This document shows, one piece after another, positions 1 through 16,503 of a stretch of DNA of 64,000 nt. How positions within the stretch are numbered: the stretch's first letter is position 1; each line of letters starts with the position of its first letter. This DNA comes from Pogonophryne albipinna (taxonomy: Eukaryota > Chordata > Actinopteri > Perciformes > Artedidraconidae). Made by a program: the position numbers and the translations under genes. Under the pieces are notes generated by a model. The model did not search any database. It saw only the letters and a list, made by a program, of their open reading frames with translations, and had not been told where the DNA came from. Location of the stretch: NCBI GenBank assembly GCA_028583405.1, contig JAPTMU010000119.1, positions 68,514 through 132,513 on the forward strand, read 5' to 3'.

Positions 1-1386
1 TTTCCTGTGTATGTTGGAGCCCCTTTCTTGTAAGTAGTACTCTTTTAGATTGTATCATTTGTTTCCAGAACCATTACACATTGGTCCGGTGTTTTTAAGA
101 ATATTGTTAATGATAATGTAATAGTATGACTGATTCTGTGTATCTTTCCAAATAGATCCATATTCTTGTGATGCAGTTCAAACAAAGAACCTCAACCCAA
201 GAGAAAGATGGTTTCATTCTTCTGGGCTTACGTATGGCATCCTGGAATCAAATCTTGGACCCTTGGGTTTACATCTTACTGAGGAAAGCAGTGCTTATTA
301 GAGTTTGCTGTGCCACAGTGACAGAAAATAGGTCCTTTGCAGACTCACACAGGCAAGCCTTCAGGCTGCAATGACCATTTTGCTCTAACAAAAATAAATT
401 ATCTTTTCTTGTGTGTGGTGAAAAATATACAACTGGCTGTGTTTTTTCTTTCTAAAAGGCTTTGTGAGGTCAATATTCAGCAAGCCAGGCTTACAATGCA
501 GCAGTGTGAATAAGGGATGCGAACAGACTTTCCCAACATTTCCCAACATTTAGTTAGTATTCTGTGCTTGTGCTACTATCAACAGCAGCCACCTGCAAAA
601 CTGGTGGTTGGGAAATTGGGCGGGGGTTAGTATTGCCCAATCAAAATTGAGAAAACCTTGACAAGCGCCGAGTTTAGCAAATGGCTGAGCTGCTGGAGAT
701 TGCTCACACCAGGGATGGGCGGTGCTTCTTTGGCAATGACTGTTCAATATGGAGTGCAGAAACTAGCCTGATTCGCTCTGCATTTCACTGCTCTCATTCA
801 GTTTCGGATCACTTTAGCAATTCGGGCTCAAATTATGAACTTTCCCCCGTAGATATCAGCCTACTGGACGCTGTCACGTACGTTTGACATATTTCCAAAT
901 GTCGTTGGAATGTAAGTTGTTTACTAGCTTAGTTAACGATAACAAAAACCGCGCTGACGTAAACTGATCTGAAACTGTGGAAAAACACTTGAAAACTATT
1001 GATTGTTCGGCAAAATTGTATATTATCTCGACGTTTTCGACAACCGGAGGAAGATTTCTGGTACTCAATTGTTACCAAGTTGTGCACAGCAACTAGGTTA
1101 TCGGGTGAAAGGTGACATCGCTTCAGTCTATTGACTCGTAGGTAAGTTATGTGCGATGCATGGATGATATTATGTGACCTTGAGAGATATCAGTTTAAAT
1201 ACGAGTGGTGTGGCAACTTTATCCCTTCTCAAAGCTTTTATATTATTGTTTAAACCTTTCCTAACAACAAAGTTGTGTGTACCAGTTTGCACTAGCCTAC
1301 ATTAATCCAACCTCCTGAGTGTAGGCTTCAGTTTATGCCCATTATATCCTCAAAGCCCATATGTTTCCCCTTCCTCCATGACAAGA
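1..1386. other. Upstream region of slc27a1
   Basis: No convincing coding region is seen. Short open frames here lack family resemblance and splice context. The stretch probably holds the promoter and 5' untranslated region of the gene starting at 1387. I see no confident TATA box or CpG island, so no promoter is placed. Confidence 0.5.
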
Positions 1387-5811
<4,425 letters not shown>

Positions 5812-6613
5812 CATGGAGGCCGTTGCAGGGCAGTCGTGTTGCCTCAGAAAATAGATGCTGTAGAGAGAACATATGCATACGCTGGTGTAGGGATCAGTCC
5901 GTTTGGGTGCACCACTGACAGGATTATAACCTTTCAGGAAACAGATGAGAAGACTACTTACATAGGCAGAGTATTGTAACAGATGAAGTTTAAACCTTGT
6001 ATGATTAACACACCAGGCAATAATGTAAGGGCATTTATTTCCTTTAATAATTTGTTGTGTAATAATTATACATGAACACCTCAAAAAGCCTTTAAGCATC
6101 ACCGCACAGAGTGGGTATAGCACACAACCGATTTGAAGTAGGATACATGCGGTAGCATCAAGTCAAACTGTTACAGGGTATATTCCCATATATGAAGAAG
6201 GCTTAAAGAGCCTGTGACACGAGTTTCCCCCATCATCCAAACCCATCAATTTGAGTAAATATTGTCCCCTTGAAAACCGTTACTGAACTCATTTGGGATA
6301 TTTGTACTTTGATAACCATTAATCTGCCCTTCAATGTTGACCATTTTCTGGATCTTCTCGGGGATTCTTCAAGTCCCGCCAAATTATGGGTGACGTCATT
6401 GCGGGCACAGCGCTCCAGCTGCACCGTTCAGGATCCCAGCATCTGCATATAAACGCACGATGGCGCACACAGCAGCAAGCTCAGACAGCGATGACAGTTT
6501 AATTTTGAACGTGTCTGAGAGCTCATATGAGGCTGAAGGATCGGTTTATGTTGTATCTGTTAGAAGTTTAGGAATTAGGTGCGTCAATATGGGCGATCAT
6601 ACGGTCATATAAC
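5812..6613. other. 3' flank of slc27a1
   Basis: Likely 3' untranslated region followed by intergenic DNA. No gene is recognised and no strong polyadenylation signal was identified with confidence. Confidence 0.45.
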
Positions 6614-8292
6614 CAGTGGTGGACTGGGACTAAAAATCATCCCGGGACTCTCGACCGGCCCACTTCGGTACCGCTAGTAAATTGTCAACGGGGGGAGTGG
6701 GGGATGTCAGGGGCGGCGGGTGCTGTAGGCTGGGGAAGGCCAGACCCGGCGTCATGGGCGGGCCCCATGGGGCCGGGCCCGCCCATCCAGGATTTGGGCC
6801 CGCTGTTTTAATCAGGGCTGAATACCACATTTTTATTGTTTTATTATGTTTATTGTTGTTATTTGTAGGGCTTTGTCCTAATATTTATTTTTGAATAAGT
6901 TTAATATCATTTTTTTATTTTGCTAGGAAATTCTGAATGAAAGGCTGCGTGCAAGACTGGTTTTTCGCTGGGTTGAGTCGTGTGGGTTTTTGAGTGAGAT
7001 GCGGCACAGCAGCCTGTCAGTTAGTTTACTCTTGCTAGAGGTTCACGAAAGGAATCTGGCAACTCAGCGCCAGATGCAGGCACATTAGAAGAAACCAGTT
7101 AGGCCTGTTACCAACGAGCAAGCAAGTCAGCTGGCAATCAATTATATTTTGAAGAGAAATGTACTCTCAAGCCGGCTCTCTCACAAACTCCTGCTCTGTG
7201 CGCAAGCAGACCGCTGCACAGGCTCTCTGCCTCGCTCAATCTCTCTCTCTCCCTCCCTTTCTCTCCATCGCTCAACCTCACTCCATCTCTCCACCCGGTG
7301 TGCGCTCAAGTTTGCCTGCGTTACAAATGTGCCACAAAACCAACCAATGGATACATAAGACCGTCAACAGACTTATGGCAACCTAAAACCCCTCTCTTTC
7401 AACAATTCACGAGCGCCTCCCTCCCTCCCCCCCCCGTTGACAATTCAGATTTCCCGGGAAATGTAAGTGTCGTGGTGGGCCCGCCCTGGTAAATCAAATG
7501 CCCGCCCAGAGACGTATGTCTGCCGCCGGGTCTGGGGAAGGCTAAGCCTCCCCAAATATTTGTGTCACTGCATCCTGGTAAAATACAAATATAATGTATA
7601 ATGTCTGTGTCTTTGACATTAGCGCTGCTAGCCACCTGTGCCCTGTACTACGAAGCCAGTTCAACATACCCTGGATATGTTTGAGTAACAAACAAACTAA
7701 CAAACGAGATCTCGCTAAGCGGTCCTACGACGCTGGTTATTAACTCGGTAAATCAAGCCAGGGTTTCTCTCTCCAGCTGAGAGCGCAGTTCACGTCTAAG
7801 ACACGAGTGGATCTGACTTTAATTACATTTGACTTGAGTGTTTTTCGTCAACATAATGTGTTGCTTAAAATAATACTTCTGCATACAGTATGTGACACTG
7901 TAAGTGTTGCACGGCCAGATACGGCTGGAGAAGCTGACTCGGATAAGGAAATATATGATATATTATGATATTATATGATCGATGATCTGATTGATGATGT
8001 AATATGAATGATAAGTGCGACACGTCGGCGTCTTCTCTGCATACGGCAGTTTAAACTGTATTTCCTTTATCCTGTAATATAACTTGAGAGATTTAAACTC
8101 CGCACACTGAGTTGATCTCTTTTCTATAGACGCCGGAGGCGGGCAGCGTCAGGTAAAAAAAGTTATTTAGCCTTCCCAAACCTGAGCCTCACGCGCCGCC
8201 TATGGGGATGTACTAGTGACTTATCCGACCGGCCCACTTCGGTACCGGCCCATCGGGATTCGTCCCGATGGCCAGTCCGGCGTCCGCCACTG
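6614..8292. mobile_element. Composite hAT-like DNA element remnant
   Basis: The left end reads CAGTGGTGGACTGGGAC, and the right end, reverse-complemented, reads CAGTGGCGGACGCCGGACTGG. These are imperfect inverted ends of a fish hAT-like type. The 20-base string ACCGGCCCACTTCGGTACCG occurs near both ends (from about 6654 and 8227) in the same orientation, which suggests a rearranged or composite element. The 8-bp flanks do not match, so the outer borders are uncertain. No transposase is visible. A complete second element is inserted at 6741-7534. Confidence 0.5.
6741..7534. mobile_element. Non-autonomous hAT element, copy 1 (794 bp)
   Basis: Terminal inverted repeats start CAGACCCGGCG and end CGCCGGGTCTG. 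The element is flanked by an exact 8-bp target duplication GGGAAGGC (6733-6740 and 7535-7542), the hallmark of hAT transposition. No transposase is present. A second copy of the family lies at 62350-63269 with its own different 8-bp duplication. Confidence 0.88.
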
Positions 8293-8369
8293 CACCCAGC
8301 CCACGTAAACTGTCAATGGGGGGAGCCTCGCTGCGGGGAAACGGTGGACCTAGTGTCCCGATCGGAGTG

Positions 8370-8394
8370 GGAATAATAATAATAATAATAATAA
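8370..8394. repeat. (AAT)n microsatellite
   Basis: Short run of AAT/ATA trinucleotides just downstream of the hAT-like composite. Confidence 0.8.
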
Positions 8395-8449
8395 TCCGTG
8401 CATTTTATCCATTAATTTCCCCAACATTGTGGTAAAAAAAACCACACGT

Positions 8450-8800
8450 TTAATCCACGTTGGTGTACTACAACTACAAAAAGCATCGGTTTGTTTTCTC
8501 ATCAGGAAATGCAGACCGGCTCAAACAAACGATTTTTAATCATCATTCTCACGATCATTAAATGTATCATATGTTCGCCGAATTGACATGAAAGCACTAA
8601 TAAATGTAGTTTAATCCACTTGAGTTTACAACTACAAAAATAATCGATTTGTTTTTATATCACATCCTACGGGAGGAAATTCAGCAGCTCTCACTACCGA
8701 TTTGTAATCCTAATTTAATCATCATCTTCACCACGATCATGTATGTTTATGTTCGCCGAATTGACATGAAAGCACTGACAAATATGAATATACTGTAGTC
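8450..8800. repeat. Diverged tandem duplication, unit about 180 bp
   Basis: Two adjacent segments share ordered blocks: ACAACTACAAAAA near 8470 and 8628, CATCATTCTCACGATCAT near 8538 against a similar block near 8720, and GTTCGCCGAATTGACATGAA near 8573 and 8752. This indicates an old tandem duplication of noncoding DNA. Confidence 0.7.
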
Positions 8801-9720
8801 AACTTCATTACAACGTTATTAACGTGCCTAAACTCAGTAATTCACCATTTCTACGCATGACAACACACTTTGTCCGTGTTTCGCTCTCTCACCGCACAGT
8901 GAAGCGTTCCCGCATTGACGTCACTTCCGGCTTCCCCCAAAACTTCAAAATGACTCGAAGGAATTTCCCCGCGATGTTCGAAATTATTGATATTTATCAG
9001 AACGGTATCGCATCTTCTTTTTTAAACTGACGGTTCGAGATGACTAGTAGCCCAATATTTCATTGCACAACAGTTGTTGGGATGCTGTCACAGGCTCTTT
9101 AAAGAACAATTATGTGTAGGTTCAAGCAATACTTGAGTGTAGAGCTATGGAGTTACTGATGTGTGTTTGGATGAAGCTGAAGGCCAGACTTCCACATGCA
9201 GCTACTAGATAAAGCACTAACCGTAGTCTCTTTTTAAAGGAAAACTAATCTCACTTATGTCATATTTAAACCTCTGAACAAAACTGGCACTTGCTTGCAG
9301 ATACACGAAGGTTGTGACAGTATGTGCCTTATGTGAAATATCAGATCTGTGTTTCAAATGTTTGTTTTTTTAATTAGCTTTTCTTAGAAAGGAGCTCAAC
9401 AGGTTGTGGTAATCACGAGTGATTTTTGCCATGCAAAGCTGAGCCACAAGTGTCATTTTATAAAACAAATCTTATGAGTGTAATATATGGGTATTTAAAG
9501 CTATTTACAATTTCACATCTCCAAGACTACATATTTTGTTGTAACTCAAATTAAATATTTTAAAACAAGTTTGTTTCATGTCATTAAGAACGATAGAGCT
9601 GCATTTCTTTTTTTGCTCACTTGGAAATGTAGTGCTGTAATTTTCCACAATCGTCTCTTTTTAAAATAGAAAAAAATATATTTCACATGCCTAAGCAGCC
9701 ATTCTGTTTTTTTGTATAAC
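8801..9720. other. Intergenic
   Basis: AT-rich, with no coding region recognised. A 68-aa open frame at 8824 has no supporting features. Confidence 0.5.
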
Positions 9721-9726
9721 TTTATT
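9721..9726 (-). terminator. Polyadenylation signal of the TRIM gene
   Basis: Reads AATAAA on the minus strand, 34-39 nt downstream of the TRIM stop codon (9760-9762), at a usable distance for cleavage and polyadenylation. Confidence 0.6.
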
Positions 9727-9759
9727 AAAAACCTTTGGCAATGTCACCAAAATAAATGA

Positions 9760-12165
9760 TTAATCCATTGACAATAATATTCTTGTGGGCAGGATTTTCA
9801 GCGGATGCTCTTTGCAGGCAGAGCAGAAGTAGGGAAAGGCTCTGGGTGATATGATCCCAGTGAAGGTGTAGAGCGGTGCTCTCTCGCGAGGGTCATAGAA
9901 GGTCACCTTGCCCCTGTCCATATCTAAAACTACTCTTATCACTTCTGGCACCTTAGTCATGTTCAGCGGCTCCCACGGTGCTGTGCAGGCCTTGTGCTCA
10001 CTGTTGCGAAACCTTATAGTCCAGAATCCCTCTGCTGGTGTCAACACGTGCTTGCCCTTCCTGTTGATGGAGTCGCTGGCTACTCCCACCACCCAGTAGG
10101 TGTTGTTCTTCACCTCCACATCCCAGCTGTGGCGTCCAGAGGTATACCCCTCAGCAGCCAGCATCTCAGCACTGATGTCGAAGCGTTCTGGGTTGTCAGG
10201 CAGCTTGAAAATCTGGGTAGAGTTCTGCACAACTGTGAGATCCTCTGAGAGGATGAAGCAGCTGGCCGCTGTGTTTGGATCCAGAATCACAGGATCTAGA
10301 GAGAGAAGGAAGACAAAAAAAAAGAAGTTATGTTAAATAGTCTGGGAGAAGAGACGCTCAATAAAACATGGCTATTTAGTTTTGGAAAAACTCACTATAT
10401 TTAACTATATTCTTCATCTTCTCCCACACTCTAAACTTCAAAGAGCCCAAGTGCTTGGCCACATCAATTAGAGCATCAGGTACATTTTGGGGTTCAAGGG
10501 GAGATCGCCAGGTTCTGCAAAGATACTTCAGCAGTTAGTTGTTGAGAATTGTGTCTGTAGGGCTATATTATCATAAATATATTAGCTTAGCAGGATCCTT
10601 GTGGCATTAAAACTTACCTCCTTATTGTTTCCTTGTAATTCTGAAAAGAAAAAATAGAAGAAAACTGCTTAGGACCAATTTAGTTTAAGTTTGTCATTCA
10701 AATTGTCTGAAGAAACGGTCTCATCTACCTTAAGAAATGGAACATCTTTAGAGTTCATCTCCTTTTCCACTAATCTGATGGTGTTTGAGAGAGATGCAAT
10801 TTCATGATTCATATCCTCAAACCTCTGGTTAACCTCCAGGTTCTTCAGTTCCTTCTCAGTTTTTAACGCAGAAAGTCTGGCAGCCTCCTGTTCCTTCAGG
10901 AAAATGTGCAGGGCTTCAAATTCATCCTTGATCTGTGTTTCGGTATGTTCAGCCTGGCTCTGGAAAGATACATGATTAATGGGGGATCATTGCCTCCTCA
11001 CCTTGGCTCTCACAAAAAGTAGCATTTTGTACTTTTACCTTGATATGTTCTGCCATATCCTCACAAGCCGTTTTTGCTTTCTTATACACCTGCAACTTCT
11101 CTTTCAAAGGCAGCAGTGCACTCTTCAGTTCCTCCTACAAAGACAGTGACATGTCATGTACACATAAAAACAAGGTCAGTGTGGCAAGTAGCCCAGCTGT
11201 CAGCACAATGTCAGGCTTTCAGCTGCCACATACTCTTCCATTGCTAGATTCCCTGTTCACAAAAAGGCGCACAATACAGGTGCATAGATGAAAGGGGAAG
11301 AATGATCTTATGCCCTGTTGATATGTCACAATTGAGCTCATGCACCTCAGAGTTAAGGCAAGGACACAAAACGCCAAGAAGTTTATTTAATAGTTTGTAC
11401 CCAAGGTTTCCCTTTCTCGAGAGAAGGCAGAGGAGGGTGGGAGTAGAACAGTGTCACAGAAACCTGGTGGGATCAAGTTTCAATCCTCGGGACCCCAATG
11501 GCAAACCAAAAATATAATCTATTATTAGAATGTGAATGAACTCTGCCAAACACCTACACATATCAGCTTACCAGGCTTAGAGAGGCACAAACACACTTTT
11601 TTAGAAATTGTGAAAAATCAATGTTGACATGTCCAGGTACAAAGAACCACTTGCTGTATTTGTTTGGACTATTGATCTGAGATTTTAATTAGTACATTTG
11701 CAAATAACCAGTCAATCTGAAATGGTGTTACCCCTGTGAAATACTGGGGTGACCAACCCTGTAACTAACTTACCTTACAGTCATGAGCACCTTCACCAAT
11801 GGGATAGAGCCTGTGCCCGGTGTGTGCGGCTCCTTTCCCACATAAACCACAGATTGGCTCCAAGTCCTCCAAACAGAACAATGTGAGCTTTTCTCCATGC
11901 TCCTCACAAGCCTCTGGGTCATTATTGCTCCTGTCCACCTTGAAGGATTCACAGGTCTTCTCCAGCACAGAGCTAACCACAATTTGATCCATGGAGGAAC
12001 GGCGCCAGCAAAGAGGACGGTAATGTGAATCCCCGCTGCCCTGAGTCTCCCAGCTGTCTTTCAAACAGGCTTTGCAGAATCTGTGCCTGCAAGTGAGCAC
12101 CACTGAATATGACCACAAACTGGACAGGAAAGGTCATCCTCAAGATGAGCACGTCTGGCAGCCAT
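9760..12165 (-). pseudogene. TRIM35/A33-like RING-B-box-coiled-coil-B30.2 gene, RING damaged
   Basis: Tripartite-motif E3 ubiquitin ligase-type gene. Exons on the minus strand: 12165-11774 (RING and B-box), 11134-11039 (96 bp) and 10959-10729 (231 bp, coiled coil), 10640-10618 (23 bp), 10514-10396 (119 bp), 10295-9760 (PRY-SPRY/B30.2). This is the canonical class IV TRIM exon pattern. The exon sum is 1397 bp, one base short of a multiple of three. The missing base falls in the RING, between CPVC and [14 protein letters not shown], so translation from the ATG at 12165 would leave frame early. The usual Cys of the second CPLC pair is Arg (RPLC), removing a zinc ligand. The B-box ([20 protein letters not shown]) and the 176-codon B30.2 exon are open. 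It could be a recent pseudogene, or a gene using the Met at 12118 without a full RING. A one-base assembly error cannot be excluded, but it would not restore the Cys. Confidence 0.8.
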
Positions 12166-14482
12166 TTTTCTAAACAAGGCTTTGATGAGAAGGCAGGATT
12201 AGAGGCCCCTCCCAGGTCTATGGAAGGCTGCCTCATCTTGACCTCAGAAATAAGTGTTGATACTTCAGCTCCCAAAGGCATATCCCGTGTTATCCTGTGC
12301 TTTGTGGAGCATGCACATTGCGCCTTCTCAAATAAACACCACACCCCAAAAAGATGAATTGGCTTAACATTTAAGAGGCTGTATCCATGTAGATCAGAGT
12401 GATGAGTACCCTGACTATAACACCACGATGACAAAAGACATAGGCCTATGGTATGCTATATTCACCACTAAGTTATGTGAGAGGTCTGTTGAAACATCCT
12501 GTCACTGTGTATTGAAAGAGTTTACACAGACACAATGTCCAAAAAAAGACTCTGGGGGAGGGTATACATAGAGAGAAGTAACTGATTTAGACTGGCGCTA
12601 TGTGGGTAAAGATATGTCCTCCGGCTGACCAGTAGAATATTTCCACTCTGAAGTTAGGCTTTTGCCTACACATTTAAAAAATTGACCCATGTTTTTATTT
12701 TTTATAACACCCCATTTAAAACCTACTTGTGGTATAAAACACGAATGTGTTTTTGGGCAAATTGAGGGTATTTCAAAACAAGATGTGCACACAGTAGTGA
12801 AGGTTAATTTTAATAATTTTAAAATGTATGAAATACTGAATTACAGTTCAACCGAGGTCTTGCTAGACCTCGGTTGAACTGTAATTCAGTATTTTGTTGT
12901 GAGTATTAGTTAACATAAATGAGTGCTGTGCCAAAAATAGTACAAGAGTTTGTAGAGAGAGATGGAAAGGGAATACAGTCCTTCCATTAGGAAACACTGT
13001 GTTGCTTTAACTCTTGAGGTTTAACACACTGTATGGTAGACCATACACTTCCCACACAAGGCTTATTAACAGGCAGCTTTAAATCATAGTAAAGACTGTT
13101 ATTAGAGTGCACATTGTATCTGTATTAAGCCAACATTACAGGCTTTATCATATGTATTGACATTTTAGAATAATAAAGTCAGATATAATTACATTTTGAT
13201 GTATACAATCCCCTAAAGGCCTTCTAACATACAGGCAAAACTGTTCACATTTCAGGTTAGGAGTTTGATAAGAGTTATTTGGTTTGGATTGCGTTCTGTA
13301 TAGGACATTGACCCTGACCAATCCGACCAAATAAGTGAAATTTGAGATGCCAAATGGGAAATATGATTTGTTCAGCAGTTCAGTCACTGATAGTGTAACA
13401 GTGACCCGCCAAAAGAGTCAACAACAACCCCAACACGCTACAGCCTGCCAGATTACTGGGAGCTCTGCATGCGGTTACGGGACAGGTAACAGATGTTTAT
13501 TTTATTTTGCATTTCTTTTTGTCAGTTGTAATGTTTTAAATATATAATAACTTTTATAAAATAGGCTTATCTAAAGTTGTGGCTAAGAAACAGTTATAGT
13601 GTTATTAGTTTGATTAATAGTATTAATTTAGCAAAAGTTTCTCTTTTAATCTTCAAATGAGTCAATTGAATGAACAAAATGTCTGATTAGTAAACATTAA
13701 AATAGGTGGGAAAAGCGCATTGGATAACCATGATGTGCACATGTTTACACACAGAAGTTTGTGGGTGTGTGTTTGGGTGTTAGTGTATTTGTGTGCAGAC
13801 ATATGAGGACATTACTACAGTGCACACTCTACTGAGCACATTGGGAGTAGCAGGAAGGCCATAGCTGTGAAACTTTGACAGTTTTCCACACACCTTTTCA
13901 CACTACAAGACTGTTCAAGATGTACAGATGTCCAGCATTTAGTATCTTGATCATGGTTGTGAATATTCATATTCATTCTTTATGTTGAATTAACCCAGAA
14001 TGTACACAGAAATCCACATACCACCTAGGAACAAGGACAACACAGCTGGACAGACATAAGGTATAGGCATGATTTGTGTACAGAAGCATTTTATAAAATA
14101 GATGTTTCTATTAATATAATCTAAATGCATATCTAAAAAGCACCAATAAACAATAAAATAAAAATGATGTTCTTACAATTGCAGTATTTCTGTAAGTTGT
14201 GTAACAACTAAATAAATAATGAATGGATGTATACCTGATCAGGATGGTTATGTACAATATGTACATTTAAGGTTGACTATACAGTGTGCAGGGTTTGTAT
14301 TTACTGAGACAGAGGTTTTGTTTGAAATCTCTTTCTATATATCTGTAAAGTTATAATCTATAATAGGAGAAGTGGACTTTATGGCGTTACAGGGTTCAGG
14401 GTATGGGTAGGAATGATTTAACTGACGGCCTGTAGTGACCTAGCTATAAAACATTATTCCCAAAACTATTAATTCATCTTAC
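12166..14482. other. Intergenic between two TRIM copies
   Basis: No coding exon is recognised. No coiled-coil or B30.2 exon belonging to the TRIM fragment at 14483-14808 was found here. The main structure is the perfect hairpin at 12831-12894. Confidence 0.5.
12831..12894. repeat. Perfect 30-bp-stem hairpin, 4-nt loop
   Basis: Bases 12831-12860 are the exact reverse complement of 12865-12894, separated by TGCT. It lies in AT-rich intergenic DNA between the two TRIM loci. No transposon ends or target duplication were noticed. The perfect pairing suggests a recent inverted duplication. A small-RNA precursor is possible but unsupported. Confidence 0.95.
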
Positions 14483-14808
14483 CTTATGATTAATGAAGGC
14501 TTCCTTTATGGAATACACTATATGATTCATGTGCCGGCCTGATCCGTGGCATGTTGAACAGACAGGTTCCAGATCAGCACACAGATGCGAAAAAGTCGCC
14601 TTCCATGTACTTCACATGATCTAAATGGAAGTCCAGGGTTCGCTTTGAAGCAGAGAGGACACTCCTTAACACCATGCTGTATCCAGAATCGCTCCAAACA
14701 ACAATTACAAAAACTATGATCGCATTCAATGCAGCAGAGGACCATGGAAGACAGGAATATTTCCCCACACACGGCGCAGGAGGAATCGTCCAAAAACTCA
14801 ACCTCCAT
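14483..14808 (-). pseudogene. TRIM first-exon fragment (RING and partial B-box)
   Basis: Minus-strand exon beginning MEVEFLDDSSCAVCGEIF. It has an intact-looking RING (CAVC, CxHSFCxxC, CPLC) followed by the start of a B-box (CEVHGRRLF). Near 14580-14590 a TGTG repeat changes the frame. After the shift the other frame reads on as B-box (ADLEPVC, CHG) to a good splice donor (GTAAG) at 14482. No matching coiled-coil or B30.2 exons were found downstream to 12166. It therefore appears to be a duplicated and broken relative of the TRIM gene at 9760-12165, in the same orientation. Confidence 0.75.
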
Positions 14809-16503
14809 CTGTGAATCTCAAGGCTACACTGGTGGGTCTCTACCAGGGCGTAAAAACGATATTCCCTCTGAAAGTACAGTATGTACCATGAGTGTTCAAG
14901 TGTACATCAAGTCATGCAGCAGGAGAGAGAGGAGAGTCTCTAGAGAATCCGGCATCTCTAGTTTCACTAAGTTTAGTATCACCACATTCATAATCACTTT
15001 CAAACCATGCTACTAAAACACTGAATCGATGCATGGGAGTTCAGTTCAAATGTTCACAATGACAACAGAGTACTAGAACAAACAGAAAAACAACATAATA
15101 ATTCACTCATAATGGGCTGGCTACCCCCAGGGGATCGAGGGAAAGCTTAATATAAGAAGTGATGACCTGCAGGGGGAAACTCCCTAAAGGTTAGGGGCCC
15201 CGGGAAATGGCAGCCAAAAGTAATATTAATACAAACAGACAAGAGGATAAGCATTTAGAAAAATAAAAGTCTCTTTTTTACTATTCATACTCTAAAAAGG
15301 TAATTTATTGTTACTATTAATTTGCTTAACTGTCTGTATTACAAGCTCGTAATCACAATGGAAACCTAAAGGCAAAGTTAACACGATGCATTAACTCAAT
15401 TATATTGATTTATTGGGGACATTTGGAGCTTGTTATATAATGAGACTTATTATAATAATAAATCCAGAGCAAAATATTGACATAGCCATTTTATAGCCAT
15501 AGCCGGTTATGCAGGATTTAACACAGAAAGGAAAAATGTCATTAGTAGAAGCACTCATTTGTATGCTGCTTTCTTCTGCCCTTACACACTCTTCTAGTAT
15601 TTCTGATGCCTTTTTCTTTAATAAATAGAAAAAGTACATTTTTGAATCACATGGACCACTTTATTGTATTTTCACACAGCAATGACAGAAGTGGGAACCT
15701 TTCGAGATTGCATGACAAAATTAAACTGTACAGAGAGAAAAACATATAAAATTAATAATATATAAGACATAGACAGTCACACTTCTTTAGCTTTTAGCTA
15801 AAGAAGTGTGACTTTTCTGGTCAGCTGCACCAACAAAAACAATGAGGTACCTCACCATGGGTCTACCCAGAATGTGTGTCAGAGTTCAGTCATCCATGGC
15901 TGCCTTGGTCTAAATCTGAGTTCAGCTGGGTCAATACTCTTCACGTGAGATTTCTTTTCTGGCTGACAAGAGATTAAGGCAACTCTGAAGGCATGCTCTA
16001 TATATATACTGCCCGGCAGGATACAAAGTGAAACACTGTGGTTCACTTGGACATTAAATATGTTTATGTATTACTGTGTAATATGTGTAACATTGCTAAC
16101 ACTTAGGTTACTAAATCAATCTAGACTGCTGACAGGGCATAAAAAAAGACAGGTTATGGCCAAATAATCACCACAAATGTTTGCGACATATGGGATTGTA
16201 TATGTTCATTCACCAAATCTTCACAGAAAGTAATACAATGTAATTTACATGTGTATAGTCTGAAGTGTATTAAATGTGATTTCTATTTAAAAAAAATTGT
16301 TATGTTACATTATATTCTTAATTTACATACAAATCATTGTTTCCTGAAAATGTATATTCAGTGCTCTGAGACGTTTTTAATCATACTTAATACTTTTTGG
16401 CTTAAACATTAAAAACCTTTTCCAGAATGATTATATGTATATATTTTGCTGGTCCCTAGCATTTTTCTTAAACCCTCCTCTTGGTCACTATGGTACAATA
16501 ACT
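14809..16503. other. Intergenic and vac14 3' untranslated region
   Basis: No gene is recognised. The minus strand has AATAAA at about 15660, a candidate polyadenylation signal for vac14, giving a 3' UTR of roughly 840 bp. A perfect hairpin lies at 15775-15813. Confidence 0.5.
15775..15813. repeat. Perfect 18-bp-stem hairpin, 3-nt loop
   Basis: AGTCACACTTCTTTAGCT is followed by TTT and then its exact reverse complement. It falls inside the probable 3' UTR of vac14, so it might form in the mRNA. Confidence 0.93.

Noticed and set aside
6614..8292. Target duplication for the outer hAT-like element
   Set aside because: The flanking octamers (CATATAAC and CACCCAGC) do not match, so a clean insertion cannot be claimed.
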